Below are positions 38,122-49,989 of a DNA stretch of 64,000 bases, piece by piece. Source of the stretch: Anseranas semipalmata. Its lineage: Eukaryota; Chordata; Aves; Anseriformes; Anseranatidae. Location of the stretch: positions 176,611-240,610 of the forward strand of contig VXAA01001495.1 in assembly GCA_013399115.1 (NCBI GenBank), read 5' to 3'. The notes beneath the pieces were generated by a model. The model was not told where the DNA came from, ran no database searches, and saw only the letters and a program-made list of their open reading frames with translations. Position numbers and translations under genes: made by a program. Position 1 is the stretch's first letter; each line of letters opens with the position of its first letter.

Positions 38122-41100
38122 TTACATTCAAAACTTACAGTTTTGAGAATTAGCAACTGCTTCTGCTGACAACAATCGCTAATTCTCTGCTTCCAACATA
38201 AATAGCTTCCTTGTCTCCTCAAGAGAATACAACTTTTATTCAGATGATGGTATGATGAAAACAATTAAAGAGACAACACAAATAATGAAAGGTGGAAATA
38301 CCATGCTTCAGATCATGATGACAGACAGGATAACAAAGGACATTAATGAGAAAAAAAAAATGAGAAAAAATGATGTATATTATCTTGAAATTATAAGAAA
38401 ATGAAGTGGTTATAAGATCTAAACATTCATCGACCAGAATCAACACCATTAGAGTGAAATATGAAAGAGTGAAATGTATTTCTGACATAATGGCAACCAG
38501 CAGAAAGAAGATACGGCCTACCACTAAACTCTGTCATATGGAGTTTAAGTAGATCTGCTCCTATTAACACATGTACTAGCAGAGTTAGAACAACATGCAG
38601 GAATCATAAATGAAACATCCTACAAGTGGGTCCATACAGGCATAACTACACTGTTTGACCTCTGGACCTGAAGGTCTTAAAGATCAGACATGTTTTCTCT
38701 CATACATCACCTATGAAGAGCACAAGAACTTCCAATATGTCCATGCTAAATATATACCACAATTTAAAAGAAATAAAAAATAAAAACAAACAAAAAACAA
38801 AGCTGGAATTTATTGCAAGGAAAAGAATCTTTGTAATGCCCATGATAACAAGGCACAAGTGGTAGAAAGGCCTGATAATCTACCACTGAACACAAAACTG
38901 CATTTTGTGTTCCATGGATTTTAACACAAAAAGCTGTGCAGCAGTGGACATTGCAAACTCACTTCTGCAGCTCTCCATCACAGTCACGACAACCTAATCT
39001 TCAGCTTTTTCTTCAGCACTCTGTAGACATTGGTAGACAGTAATAGGAACTTTGTATGAATAAGCTCAGCAGGCGTGGGACCATATCAGTAGTGATATAA
39101 ATTGCCAGAGGAAACCTCTGCAAATATCATTGCCATTACAGCTGAACAAATACATTGTGAATAATTGGACAGATAAAGCATATTTCTGTTCAAGAACTGT
39201 TGAAGAGTAGCTTACAGTTTGCTCAATTATGTTTGTTATTCAGAGTCACTCAGTGGATAATTAGATGAACGAGTTTTGCTCCAAAGGTTGTTCACAAGCA
39301 AGCAGTTCATACCAACATCTGCAATTTGAGCAGTTTCAATTAGATTTCATTGCTTATGTTGGTCACATATTATTGGATCTGACTCCTGCCAGTATGAGTA
39401 TTGCTCTTAGAATCCAGCATATGGTATGAAGATTCTCTTATAAATTCAAAACATATATTGATCAAATATTCTCCAACATTTTGCACTTCAAAGTTAACAT
39501 TTTTGTGAACATTCCTGCCTTCACAAAATACCAGAGACAATAATCCCAAAGCACCAGCAACACAAATCTCTTTTTTTTTTTCACTTTGAAATTTCAACAT
39601 GTATTTATGGACTACATGTGAGATATTTGTTGAGATCTAGTTCTATTTTTTTTCAATAAAACAAGCATAAAAATAATTTGAAAATACCTGTGCAACAGTG
39701 TATTGTCACTGTACTCATTATCTGCATGCTGTAGACACAGTTAAACCCTGAAGCACTCTCATGCAGTGCTTTGACAATTAAAATGATATATTTTTACCTC
39801 CTACACATTTTTTTTGAAGCTGTCAGATGCCATTTTCTTCAAGACTATGTGTCGTGGTGTACCTTCTGGTTAGGATTATTTGGAGAATTCCTGAAAGCAG
39901 GGAAATGTGTATTTTTTAAAGTGACATAATTTTCAAAGTTTATTTTAATATATGAAGTTAAAATCTGCAGACCCCTTCTCCTTGATGTGAGTGAAATCTT
40001 ATTGTCTTGAGTCTTACACTAAAGCAAATCAGAGATATAGTTGAAGCCCAAGAAAGGAACCAGACCTAATATTATTACTGTTATAAGATAAGGAAAATTC
40101 CCTAAGCTATGAAGTAATGTAAAATACAGGTGCAATTCTTCTCATTTGTCCTTTTCTACAATTCAAAATTATCCATGTGTGGTAAGAGTAGAGGTAGTTT
40201 CTAGGTTAAGAGCCATTAAGAAAGAAAAATAAGAAATTCATCACCTAGTTACCAATGAATGAAAGGTCAGCCTTTCCAAAAGACCAAGGAGAAAAAATAC
40301 ACAAAAAGTAGATTCTACCATACTGCTATGTTATTTTCCAGAAATTTTCTGGAAATGTGTTTCAACTAATCACACACCAGTGGCAAGATCCTTACTAAAA
40401 TGAGAACAGTTGGCAACATCAAAGAAAAGATGAAAATGGTGTTAACACAACTGTGGTATAATTTCTGCTGTTCCATACACTCACACCATCTGCCCAGGAA
40501 GAATAAACACACAAACAGCAAATCTAAGCCGAGAAAACAGGAAGTTACTTTAGTCAATGAATGTTCAAACTGCTGTAACTTTTATCTTCCCTCAATCAAA
40601 AAAAATATCCTCAGAGGGACTAGGAACAGGAGTTTTATCTCACTGAACTTTCTGTTCCTCCTCTTCAGTAGAGAAAAGCTCAGAACAAAAGCAGAGATTG
40701 AGCTCTATAATATGCCCCCAAGATCTCAAATTAATGTCTCCTAGAAACGGCAGTAACAAAAAAAGTCAAGCAAAGTTATAATACTGAAAAGGCCTATTTT
40801 ATGGTTGAATCTATTTCCCAATAAACCCAAACTTGTGCATGTTTTTTTTGCAGAATGAAAGGTGGGTGACAGAGACCATTTTCTTTTCTACAAAGTAACG
40901 TGAGATCTCAGAATCAAAGAAATAATACATTTTAAATTAAACATATATCATTTTAACTCTGACAGAGACCTTTTGAATACTTCCTATTCTGGATTTCATT
41001 TTGCTTGCATCTACTGGGTCAAAGACATAGTACGAAATCATCCCCATTTTGTTTTCCAAGCCTGCAGTTTCCAAGCCTCTCGTTAAGTCTTATCATGGCA

Positions 41101-43206
41101 GGGGACAGCAATAGGGCAGTATAGGCCTGTCGAGAAGTGTTTTCAACAAATAATGTGAGACCCACCTAACCAGCCTAGTTCTTTCAGCAGAATCATCTAT
41201 ACCTAAATCATTTCTCACAGTCATTTAACCTCTTTTAAAATCTTGTCTAACTTCTTTAAACCTCTCACCTAAGCCATATTAAAAGTCACTAATTCCATGA
41301 CTGCCTTTGACAAACTTTCTCAGAGCTTATCTATTCTGAGTGCTAAATATATATATATATATACACACACATATACATATACACTCAATGTTTAATCTAA
41401 ATTTCTCTTGCTGGAATTCACGGTTATTTCCTGTCTCGTCCCCAGTGGTCATGGAGGATGCTTTAGTCCTCTCCACTTTACCTATTTTATATTTTATCTT
41501 CTCCATTCTACAAGATGAGTCTCCTTTCAGACTCTGTTCTTTGTGCTAAAATACATCTCCAACAAAATCAAGGGGAGAATTCCACCTTCCAGTCCCATCA
41601 GGAAAAAAAAAAATACAAGCCTCAAGAAGAGCTGTGTTGACATCTTGCAAGCTTTAGCACTTTTCACCTGGCAAATTGTTATGTCTTGCATCCTAGATGG
41701 CTGCTTCCCTCCTTTTGAAATACATTTGACTATTTTAGAATGAATAACTTTTTTTTATTATTATTCTCTGGTGAATTTGTTTTGTACTAACTGCATTTTA
41801 ATTAGAAGCTCTGCTTCAGAACATATGTTTCTTCAGATTGTTGACATTAAGAGACCGTAATATCAAGTTCGTCATATCACAATCTGTAGCCATGAGGAAA
41901 CAAAAAAAAAAAAAATCACTTGTGGAGGATTTTACATGCTAAAAATAGCCAACATGAAAAGACTTGTCAAGAAAATGATGTTAACCATGATACACAGGAA
42001 AGAAGGCATCTCAATCATAAATAGGTTTAAAAAACAGTATTACTGTTACCTTCTTTCAGCAAGAAAGTTGATCTTTAAAATATATCTCATCAAAAGGCTC
42101 CTAAGGCTGTGACCTATTCAGGTGACAGCTTAATCTAGAAAGACTGCATTTAAGTTTCAGCAAACCATTTTACTTGCCACTACAATGGACTAAGTCAGTG
42201 AATTATGAATGGCAGTAACTTCATAGAGAATGAACAGTAATTCCCTGAGTTGCATTAACTCCACTGCTTGTATTTGTGCAAGTACTATTCTCTTTACAGT
42301 GTTCTGATTTTCTAGCACCAAAGGCCTAGACTTCATGTTTCTCATCACTCTTCTTCATATAACCCAAATCCTAACACCCTTTGCATTCTCTCAGTTAGTA
42401 GGTGGGCACTGTTTTTACAGCATGTGCAGTACTGCCACCGGAGGACTGCTACTGACACTGCATTTTTGCTGCCACACTATTAATAACATTCAGATTAAAG
42501 CCAGCAGATAAGAGCAGGAAACAGTTGTTGCTGTTACTGGAGGCTTTGGGGACTGGAAGTAGGGTAGGCTTGGCAACTGGTTTACATTTTATGGGCCCAA
42601 TGCTGTGGTTAGTGTTATACCCCACGCAGCTGTCTTTTGGCCCTCACTAGCAATTATTAATTAAACTGTTTATCTTGAAAGATTTTCAAAGCTGAATTTC
42701 AGGGAATCAATCCTGGCATTTTAAGTTAATTTCTTGCTTTTTCCCTTGCATTTCTCTACAGCTGGTTCATATTATCTTTGATCTATCTTTCTCACTTTGG
42801 TGCTTCATTTAATTTTTGGCTGGTGAAGGAAGCTGATTGCAGCCCTTTTAAGGTAACATAATAAAAATAGTAATCAAATTAGTCCACATTAACAGATTGC
42901 TGACCAGAAACAATCTGGTCAAGAATCATGACAATTCTGTCGCTTGGTACTACCTGGGAGCTTTCCAGATAATACTGAATGGATGAGACAGATCAGCCTT
43001 TCTATTTGATAGGACTGAAGGCCAGCACATGAACACAGCCAAACAGGAGTCAGCAACGTATTGCACTGATCCAAAGGCAAATACACACAGAACCAGCCTA
43101 GTTCTGGGGGTAGGAGCCATGGCATCTTGAGGGAGGTGTCTGTGAGAGCCCAAAGCTCCTGGCTACCACTTTCCAAAGAGTTCTGGCTTCAGGATACACT
43201 GCCTTA
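38122..43206. other. Intergenic between the two related LTRs
   Basis: This is AT-rich sequence with no retroviral coding remnants, which shows that the two LTRs are not the ends of one provirus. The only clear item is the TA/CA microsatellite at 41346-41384. No gene was found. Confidence 0.65.
41346..41384 (+). repeat. (TA)n(CA)n microsatellite
   Basis: A TA run passes into CA and then ACATATAC units. Confidence 0.9.
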
Positions 43207-43211
43207 CACAG
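43207..43211. repeat. Target-site duplication of LTR 43212-44100, left copy
   Basis: CACAG, identical to 44101-44105. Confidence 0.85.
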
Positions 43212-44100
43212 TGTGGTGGTTTCACACTGTTGGCTAGCTAAGCTTCACCACACTGCTCTCTCACTCCCTCTCCTCAATGGAACAGAGGGAGAAAATACAA
43301 TGAAAAAGGGCTTATGGGTTGAGGTAAGTACAGGGACATCACTCACCAATTACCATCATGGGCAAAACAGACTCAGCATAGGGAGATTAATAAAATTTTT
43401 TGTCTATTACTAACTAGAGCAGTGAGAAACTGCAAGCAAAGTAAAAACACCTTCCCCCATCCACCCTCTCCCTCCAAGCGGCGCAGGGGAACGGGGAATG
43501 GGGGCTGCGGTCAGTCCCTAACGCTGCGTCTCCGCCGCTCCTTCACGATCACTCTCTGCCCCTGCTCCACGTGGGGTCCCTCCCACAGGATGCCGTCCTT
43601 CCCGAACTGATCCTGCGTGGGCTTCCCATAGACTAATATGGGTCCGTACCACGGGGCCCATCCCTCAGGACCAAGCTCCCCCACGGGCTCCCCCACGGGC
43701 GGCAGCTCCCGCCAGGCCTCCTGCTCCTGCGTGGGCTCCTCTCCACGGGCTGCAGCTCCGGCCTGGGGCCTGCTCCTGCGGGGGNCTCAGGGGAACTTCT
43801 GCTCCGGTGCCTGGAGCCCCTCCTGCCCTCCTTCTGCACTGACCTGGGTGCCTGCAGGGCTGTTCCTCACTCCTCTCTCCCAGCTGCTGTTGCACAGCAG
43901 TTTGTTCCCTTTCTTAAATCTGCTCTCACAGAGGCCCAACCAAGATCGCTCATCGGCTCGGGCCTGGTCAGCGGTGGGTCCGTTTTGGAGCCGGCTGGAA
44001 CTGGCTCTTATCTAACATGGGGCAGCTTCTGGGCTCTTCTCACAGAGGCCACCCCTGCAGCCCCCCTGCTACCAAACCCTTTCCACATAAACCCAATACA
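43212..44100 (-). mobile_element. ERVL-type solo LTR, copy 2
   Basis: This 889-bp element starts tgtggtggtttcacac and ends aacccaataca, with perfect 5-bp duplications CACAG on both sides. It shares with copy 1 the left-end words (ctcctcaa.gga.cagaggg, gggaaaata...), the middle GC-rich block (ctccacgggctgcag), and the right-end words ggtccgtt, ggagccggctggaa and catggggcagc. It is in the same orientation as copy 1 but has a different central region. One ambiguous base is at 43785. No internal retroviral sequence is present, so it is a solo LTR. Frames inside it, such as 43638-44015, are not genes. Confidence 0.9.
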
Positions 44101-44105
44101 CACAG
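44101..44105. repeat. Target-site duplication of LTR 43212-44100, right copy
   Basis: CACAG, identical to 43207-43211. Confidence 0.85.
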
Positions 44106-44800
44106 ATGCAAATTTTTGTCAGCAAGGTGATCACTGACCTCTCTACTTTAAGGAGAAGCATCTCAGAGACCCCACTACAAATGTTAAACTTGACAAAAGT
44201 CTGGGACTAGGAATCTTCTACCTTACCAAAGACAGTGGACCACCAGTCATCAATTATGCCTTTTTGAGTGGCATCATCTTGTGTATTCTGGTGAATTTTA
44301 ATCAATTCATTTAATCTCTAATTTGAGAAAAAAAAAAAAGGAAAATGTTTCCTAAGATGTGACTTTTCAGAGATTCAACTCTGTTCCACAAAACTTCATG
44401 CAAGGCAGGGGTGTCCTCTTGCTATGGAGGAGAAAGACAGACTATGGTAGGGTCTCCCATCTACCCACCAATGATTACCTGGATGTCCTGCTGGTAGTTA
44501 ATGTCATTCTGTAGTTCATTTTTCCACAAAAACTTGTCTGGTTTAGTGTAGTGGCTATACGATGGATCAAAGTAAGTTTTCTATGGCAGCTCTGATCTTG
44601 GCTTTTACAAGTTTTGTGTAGATGACTTTGTGGCCTAAAAAATGTTTATGTATTTTCCTTAGTTATTTATCTACTATATACATTTAAAATAAATAATTAA
44701 ATCCTGTGCCCTGATTTAATTAAAGACACAGACAGACATGGAATGGGCTATGCAAAAATAAACCAGAGATATCTCAGTTATATGCATTTCAATCACTTTA
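44106..44800. other. Intergenic, nothing identified
   Basis: AT-rich sequence; no gene or repeat family recognised. Confidence 0.6.
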
Positions 44801-45415
44801 CAGAATCACATAATCACAGAATGGAAGGGACCTCTGGATGTCACCTGGTCCTACAGGGCTACCTAGAGCAGGGTGCCCTGGAACATATCCAGGCAGCTTC
44901 TGAAGATCTCCACGGAAGGAGACACCACAACCTCTCTGGGCAATCTATTCCAATGCTCAGTCACCCGCGCACAGTACAGAAGTGCTTCCTGATGTTCAGA
45001 CAGAACCTCCTGTATTCCAGTTTCTGTCTGTTGCCTCTTGTCCTGTCCCTGGGCACCACTGAAAAGAGCCTGGCTCTGTCCTCTTTGCATCTTCCCTTCA
45101 GGTATTCATACACATGGATGAGATCTCCCAGAGCCTCCTCTTCTCCAGGCTGAACAGCCCCAGCTCTCTCAGCCTCTCCTCATAGGAGAGGTGCCCCAGG
45201 CCCTTCATCATCTTCGTGGCCCTTTGTTGGACTCTCTCCAGCATGTCCAGGACTCTTTTGTACTGGGGGCCCCAGAACTGGACACAGCACACCAGGTGTG
45301 GCCTCACCAGTGCTGAGTATGGGGGAATGATCACCTCCCTTGACCTGCTGGCAACACTTTGCCTAATGCAGCCAAGAATACCGTTAGCCTTCTTAGTGGC
45401 GAGGGCACTTGAAAG
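44801..45415 (-). mobile_element. CR1 LINE, 3' part, 5'-truncated
   Basis: The plus strand opens with the CR1 terminal words cagaatcacataatcacaga and atggaagggacctctggatg, so the element reads on the minus strand. It continues through cctcccttgacctgctggc and ends near cttcttagtggcgagggcac. The minus frame at 45475-45098 encodes the C-terminal end of a CR1 reverse transcriptase protein, with [20 protein letters not shown] and [15 protein letters not shown], then a frame break. The copy is less decayed than the one at 7338. The 5' end is truncated, as is usual for CR1. The overlapping plus-strand ORF (44743-45153) is its shadow. Confidence 0.95.
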
Positions 45416-48385
45416 CCCAGAAAATATTGCCCTTAGGAATGAATAGAAAAAAAACTCATAAGAGTGGTTCAGCAAATATCTTGGTCATGTGATGACCAAA
45501 CAGCATTTTGGACCAGCTGTTGTGGTCAAGCAGAGGTAAAGGCAAGGGACCAGTTTCCTTTTCCACCTAACTTCAGGGGAAACTCTACTGATATAAAGCC
45601 AGTCTCTGAAATATAATTGGGTCGAGCCACCACTCCTTGAAGAGCAACAAATTTCCATTTCCAAAGTAGTGCCTGTCCTAAGATGCAAATGCATAGCTGT
45701 ACATCTGAGGCTTCCTATTGTTTACTTCAGCGGTAGGAACCTTCAGGGAGAAGCTAAGGGAACTCTATGCTGTAGTGCTTGCGTATACTATTTCTATGAT
45801 TTTACCTTAAAAAGTCATCACTCATACCTTTTCACACGACCGTTTTATTGTCATGCTGGTTTACCAGCTCCCTATCTTGCATACAAAGTAATATGAATAA
45901 TTGATATTTAGTAAGTAATGGTAGAGTTCATTGAACCTTTTCTAGGTAAATTAAAATGTTATAGAACTTTTATAAAAACTTCTTCTGAAGCTTTTTTTTT
46001 CTATATTAATATAAATTTTCAAGAAAGCTAGAGAACAACAGGACCCTAACAGAAAAACATTTGTTAATTTGATGAAAAAAAAAAAAGCATTTCTTTTAGT
46101 TAGTGTAAATAAACAGCAACTAGAATACAACAAAATATATAATTTGTCTCAAGATAGTGATTGAACTCCATATAATTTTCTACAGCAGACATTCATTATT
46201 TGAAAATGTTTTGTTAATATTTCATTTTGGCTTACAGTGTAATTTTTCCTCACTTTTTCATTTCATAAGTTAATTTTTTAATTTAATCTTGTATTTAACA
46301 TTAGAAAAATATGAAACAAATTTGCATTAATAGAGCAAAAACAGTTGAAATAATCATGTTTTGTACAAAGTAATTGAAGAAGCATATGAATTAAAGAAAA
46401 TGAACCAGTTAAAAACTCTGTTTGACAAATAATGAGCTAGATTTCTCATACCACATTTACATTTTAGGGTATGCAATCAAAAGTAGATAAAAACTTGCTA
46501 GAGAAATTAATGATCCTTGCACAAGGACAATATATTTGAAAGATACTGCACAGAAAATAACATTAAATTGCTCTTTACTCTTTAGTAGAAAATTGTTGCC
46601 TGCTTTGGTTATTAAGAAAACATGAAAAAAATCCCAGTTTCCCCTATTTTGAGGAATAACACTATTCTTCATGTACTATGCTAGTTATGGTAGAAATGTA
46701 GCAAATGTGAAATAGCTAATAAAAGCTAATTAAAAGGAGGACAAGGTAGATGCCTCATTGTTTCAGAAATGCTTCAAATTGTAAACTGTGTTACAGGCTT
46801 TACAAGTCTTCAGAGGACTACTTCTTAAGGGTACCATCTGAAGGACCCACATATAGAGGATAGATGTAACTGTTCAGGCAGACTGAAGAGACTAGGTTCA
46901 GGTAAGGAAGGAAAGAAAGGGAGAATACACCAGCCTTACTGAAAACAACAGCACTAATGAACCATGATTTCCTGCAGATACTTTGAGCATCCCTTTACCA
47001 TTCTTGTGGTAATAAACCCAAATCTTAACTCTACATAACCTTCGCAGTATCACTTCCATTGCAATGCCAAAAGTCTTTTTCACTCTCCTGTTTGACAGTA
47101 TACCCTAGCTCACTCCAGTGTCTTGTACTGCCGTCTGGGCGGGAAGGACTGACCTACTTCACATGGCTCCAGACTATTAACATGGCAATCATACAGCTCA
47201 GTCTGCGTGTCAGGAATGACTGGCCAGCTAACAGGCTAAGCAAAGAAGGTCACTCACTGCAACTGCTCTTCCAGTGCCAGATTAACTATATCTCTCTCCT
47301 GTCCAGCTGGTGATTTTTGCAAGATGTAAAATTTAATTAAGAGATCCCTACACCCTTGTCAGTTGTAACTAAAATTGGCCAATTGTCAAAATTATTTGCA
47401 CAGTATGGGTAGTCAAGAATGTACCAAGCTAAAACAGCTTGAAGTCCCATTTCAGTCTGGAAGATGCATTTCAAAAACTTAGGGGAATATATACCTGGAA
47501 GTCACAGTGATAAGGCTAGGATCTAGGCAAGGCTGCGGTGACTACCGTGCCACCAAGGAAGCTGTGGCTGAGAGAGCCATCTCTAAGAAGGGAAATTCAG
47601 TCCCTCACCTTACATTGTTAACAACATACTATTTCATTTCCCAGCAGAGTTATCTAAAACTACTCCTATGTAAAGCGCTTATTATACCAACTCTATTTCG
47701 GTAGTTACACTCAGCTCTGCCACTATAGACATGAAATGTATATTCCCTGATAGACTGTGCAAGTATCTACTATTCAGAATCCTAAAATAAACAAAAACAA
47801 AACAAAACAACAGCAAAAAAAAAACCACTGTGAAATCAGAAAACTTATGCTTTATCATCTTTTATACTAATACTAATCATCTATACTCATCATTTATAGG
47901 ACACCAATCATCTTTTATAGTAATATAATACCTTTGGTACATTTTGCTTTTGCTGAGGATTTTGTATATGTAACTTCTACTGACATGAATAAGGCTGAAG
48001 TTATATATTGCATTTCGTGTTGTTTAATACATCAGATAAAAGTGTGACACATTGCAAGTACTGTTACCGTCTTTTTTTATTAAAGTTGAACCTACACTCC
48101 TGCTCAATTTGCTTCAGGATGTCCTATGGAATTACCATGCTTCAGAAGAAGAGATGTGACATCTGATACCGCAGAAAGGATTCGGATGACTGCAGACAGG
48201 ATGTCTTGCCACAACAAACCAGCATACAACCTTCGCTCATTTTCTGTCAGAGAAAAGTACCAAATATTGATGAGGTATATGTCTTGGCTTATCAAAAGCC
48301 CTGCTTTTCTAAGCAGCAGACAGAAAGGGGAGAGGGAGGCGCAAATCTCTATTGAATCCTTCATGCCCTACACCTTCTGTCCTGG
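45416..48385. other. Intergenic, nothing identified
   Basis: AT-rich sequence with an A-rich tract near 47788-47825 and imperfect repeats of catcttttata/catttata near 47855-47920. I see no gene. Confidence 0.6.
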
Positions 48386-48390
48386 TAGGC
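48386..48390. repeat. Target-site duplication of LTR 48391-48947, left copy
   Basis: TAGGC; the right copy is TAAGC (one mismatch). Confidence 0.65.
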
Positions 48391-48947
48391 TGTACTGGGT
48401 CTGGCTGGCGTGGAGTTAATTTTCTTCACAGCAGCCTGTCTGATGTTGTATTTTGGATTTGAGACCAAAACATAACATGCCACTATTTTGGCTGTGGCTG
48501 AGCAATGCTTGCACAATGCCAAGGCTTTCTCCTTTTCCCACTCTGTCCCCCACCAGCAAGTAGACTAAGAGTAGGCAAGAGACTGGGAGGGGACACAGCT
48601 AGGACAGCTGACCTGAATCGGCCAAAGGGATGTTCCATACCGTAGGGTGTTATGCCCAGCAGCAGCAGCTCCAGGAAAGGAGGAAGGGGGGACGTTCGTG
48701 GTTGTGGCATTTGTCTTCCCAAGTAACCGTTACACATGCCGAGGGCCTGCTTTCCAGGAAGTGGGAATTAGTGAATAAATACCCTATTTTGCTTTGCTTG
48801 CATGTGCAGCTTTTGCTTCACCTATTAAACTGTCTTTGTCTTGATCCACTAGTCTTTTCACCTTTCTGCTATTTTCTCCCCATACTGTGGGAAAAGGGAG
48901 TGAGAAAGCTTGTTGCTTGGTTGCTGGCTAGGGGTCTACCCAACACA
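48391..48947 (+). mobile_element. Solo LTR of a second ERVL-like family
   Basis: This 557-bp element starts tgtactgggtctggctggcg and ends tctacccaacaca. Near-perfect 5-bp duplications flank it (TAGGC/TAAGC). It resembles a common bird LTR type with tggctgtggctgagcaatgc, gggaggggacacagctagga and cggccaaagggatgttccat in the U3, and cctattaaactgtctttgtc near the R/U5 boundary. ATTAAA at 48824-48829 is a likely polyadenylation signal, placing it on the plus strand. No retroviral genes adjoin it. It is unrelated by sequence to the pair at 37 and 43 kb. Confidence 0.8.
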
Positions 48948-48952
48948 TAAGC
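48948..48952. repeat. Target-site duplication of LTR 48391-48947, right copy
   Basis: TAAGC, against TAGGC on the left. Confidence 0.65.
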
Positions 48953-49904
48953 CTTATGATTTTCACCTAAGCCACAGCAACACTGATACTGGGCTTCAGT
49001 TCAAATCTGGGTTTATTTCTATCAGTACCATAATGCAGCCAGCAATAACTGCTGGTATATGTGCTCAGCAAGACACTTGCAGGTGTGTCACAGAGCCAAC
49101 ATTTATATGACTAATTTCTTGCTAATCTTAGCAACAGTGAGTGTAATACCCTCATGAGTTAACTTCTCTTGAATTGTTTCTTTAATGCATACAATGCAGA
49201 TATGCTCTGCAGCAGCAGCAATATAAACCTGCTTATTTCACATACTTCTTCACAAACACCTACACTAAGCAATGCAATAAAAATCCTTCTTTGCCATGAA
49301 CTTTTGTTGTCAAGTTCAGCTTTTTCATAATGTTCTGTAGCACTGGAGAATATTTATTCATTTATTTTACATACGCATGCAACAGGCTGTCTACATCTCA
49401 CTTTCAAGGTGCCAGTGCAATAGAGCACTACGCAGTGCACCGACATTTTACTACATTTAAGTATCAAGTGCTTTTTACTTCCTCAGAACCACTGCATATG
49501 GCATCAGTCAGCACATTGCAGCAGGTAACTGATATGCAGTAGCAATTACTTCGTTCCTGGATATAACTGTTTTACTGAAGAAGGCAATTTTAAGTAGATG
49601 ACTAACACCTTAGTGTTTTGTGGTTTATCCACTTCTGAAGGGAAGTGAAGCATCTTCTCTGCTTTTCTGCTTTGCATTTGTTATTTTAAGTATGATTTTC
49701 AAAATGACAAAGAAAAGCTTCGATAAGTCAGTAAATATAACCCATTATCTTTTAAACGATTGCTTTAAGACAAGACTCTGGGGGGTCGACTTCTAGCTTT
49801 TGAACAACTGAGATTGTTAGTACAGTCCTGCATCACACAACTGCATAAATGAGGAAGACTTAGTGACAAATGCATCATTTCACAGATTATAATCTTTTTT
49901 TTTT
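48953..49904. other. Intergenic, nothing identified
   Basis: AT-rich sequence ending in a T run at the small gap. No gene or repeat family recognised. Confidence 0.6.
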
Positions 49905-49934
49905 NNNNNNNNNNNNNNNNNNNNNNNNNNNNNN
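49905..49934. other. Small assembly gap (30 N)
   Basis: Unknown bases directly after a T run. A 27-T run follows at 49963-49989, so the gap probably reflects homopolymer trouble in assembly. Confidence 0.98.
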
Positions 49935-49962
49935 TAAAAAAGCCTTTTTTTCAAAGTTTTTA

Positions 49963-49989
49963 TTTTTTTTTTTTTTTTTTTTTTTTTTT
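49963..49989 (+). repeat. Poly-T run (27)
   Basis: An uninterrupted T run next to the gap. It might be the reversed poly-A tail of an insertion, but no element is recognisable beside it. Confidence 0.9.

Noticed and set aside
37497..38264. Overlapping ORFs of 94 to 145 codons on both strands
   Set aside because: They lie in the GC-rich repeats of the solo LTR; open frames on both strands at once are a composition effect.
43422..44015. ORFs in and around 43.4-44.0 kb, including a 125-codon frame
   Set aside because: They lie inside the second solo LTR and span an ambiguous base; no protein family pattern.
37248..44100. A single provirus with LTRs at 37.2 and 43.2 kb
   Set aside because: Each LTR has its own perfect 5-bp target duplication, and the 5 kb between them shows no retroviral coding remnants.
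44743..45153. 136-codon plus-strand ORF
   Set aside because: It is the antisense shadow of the minus-strand CR1.
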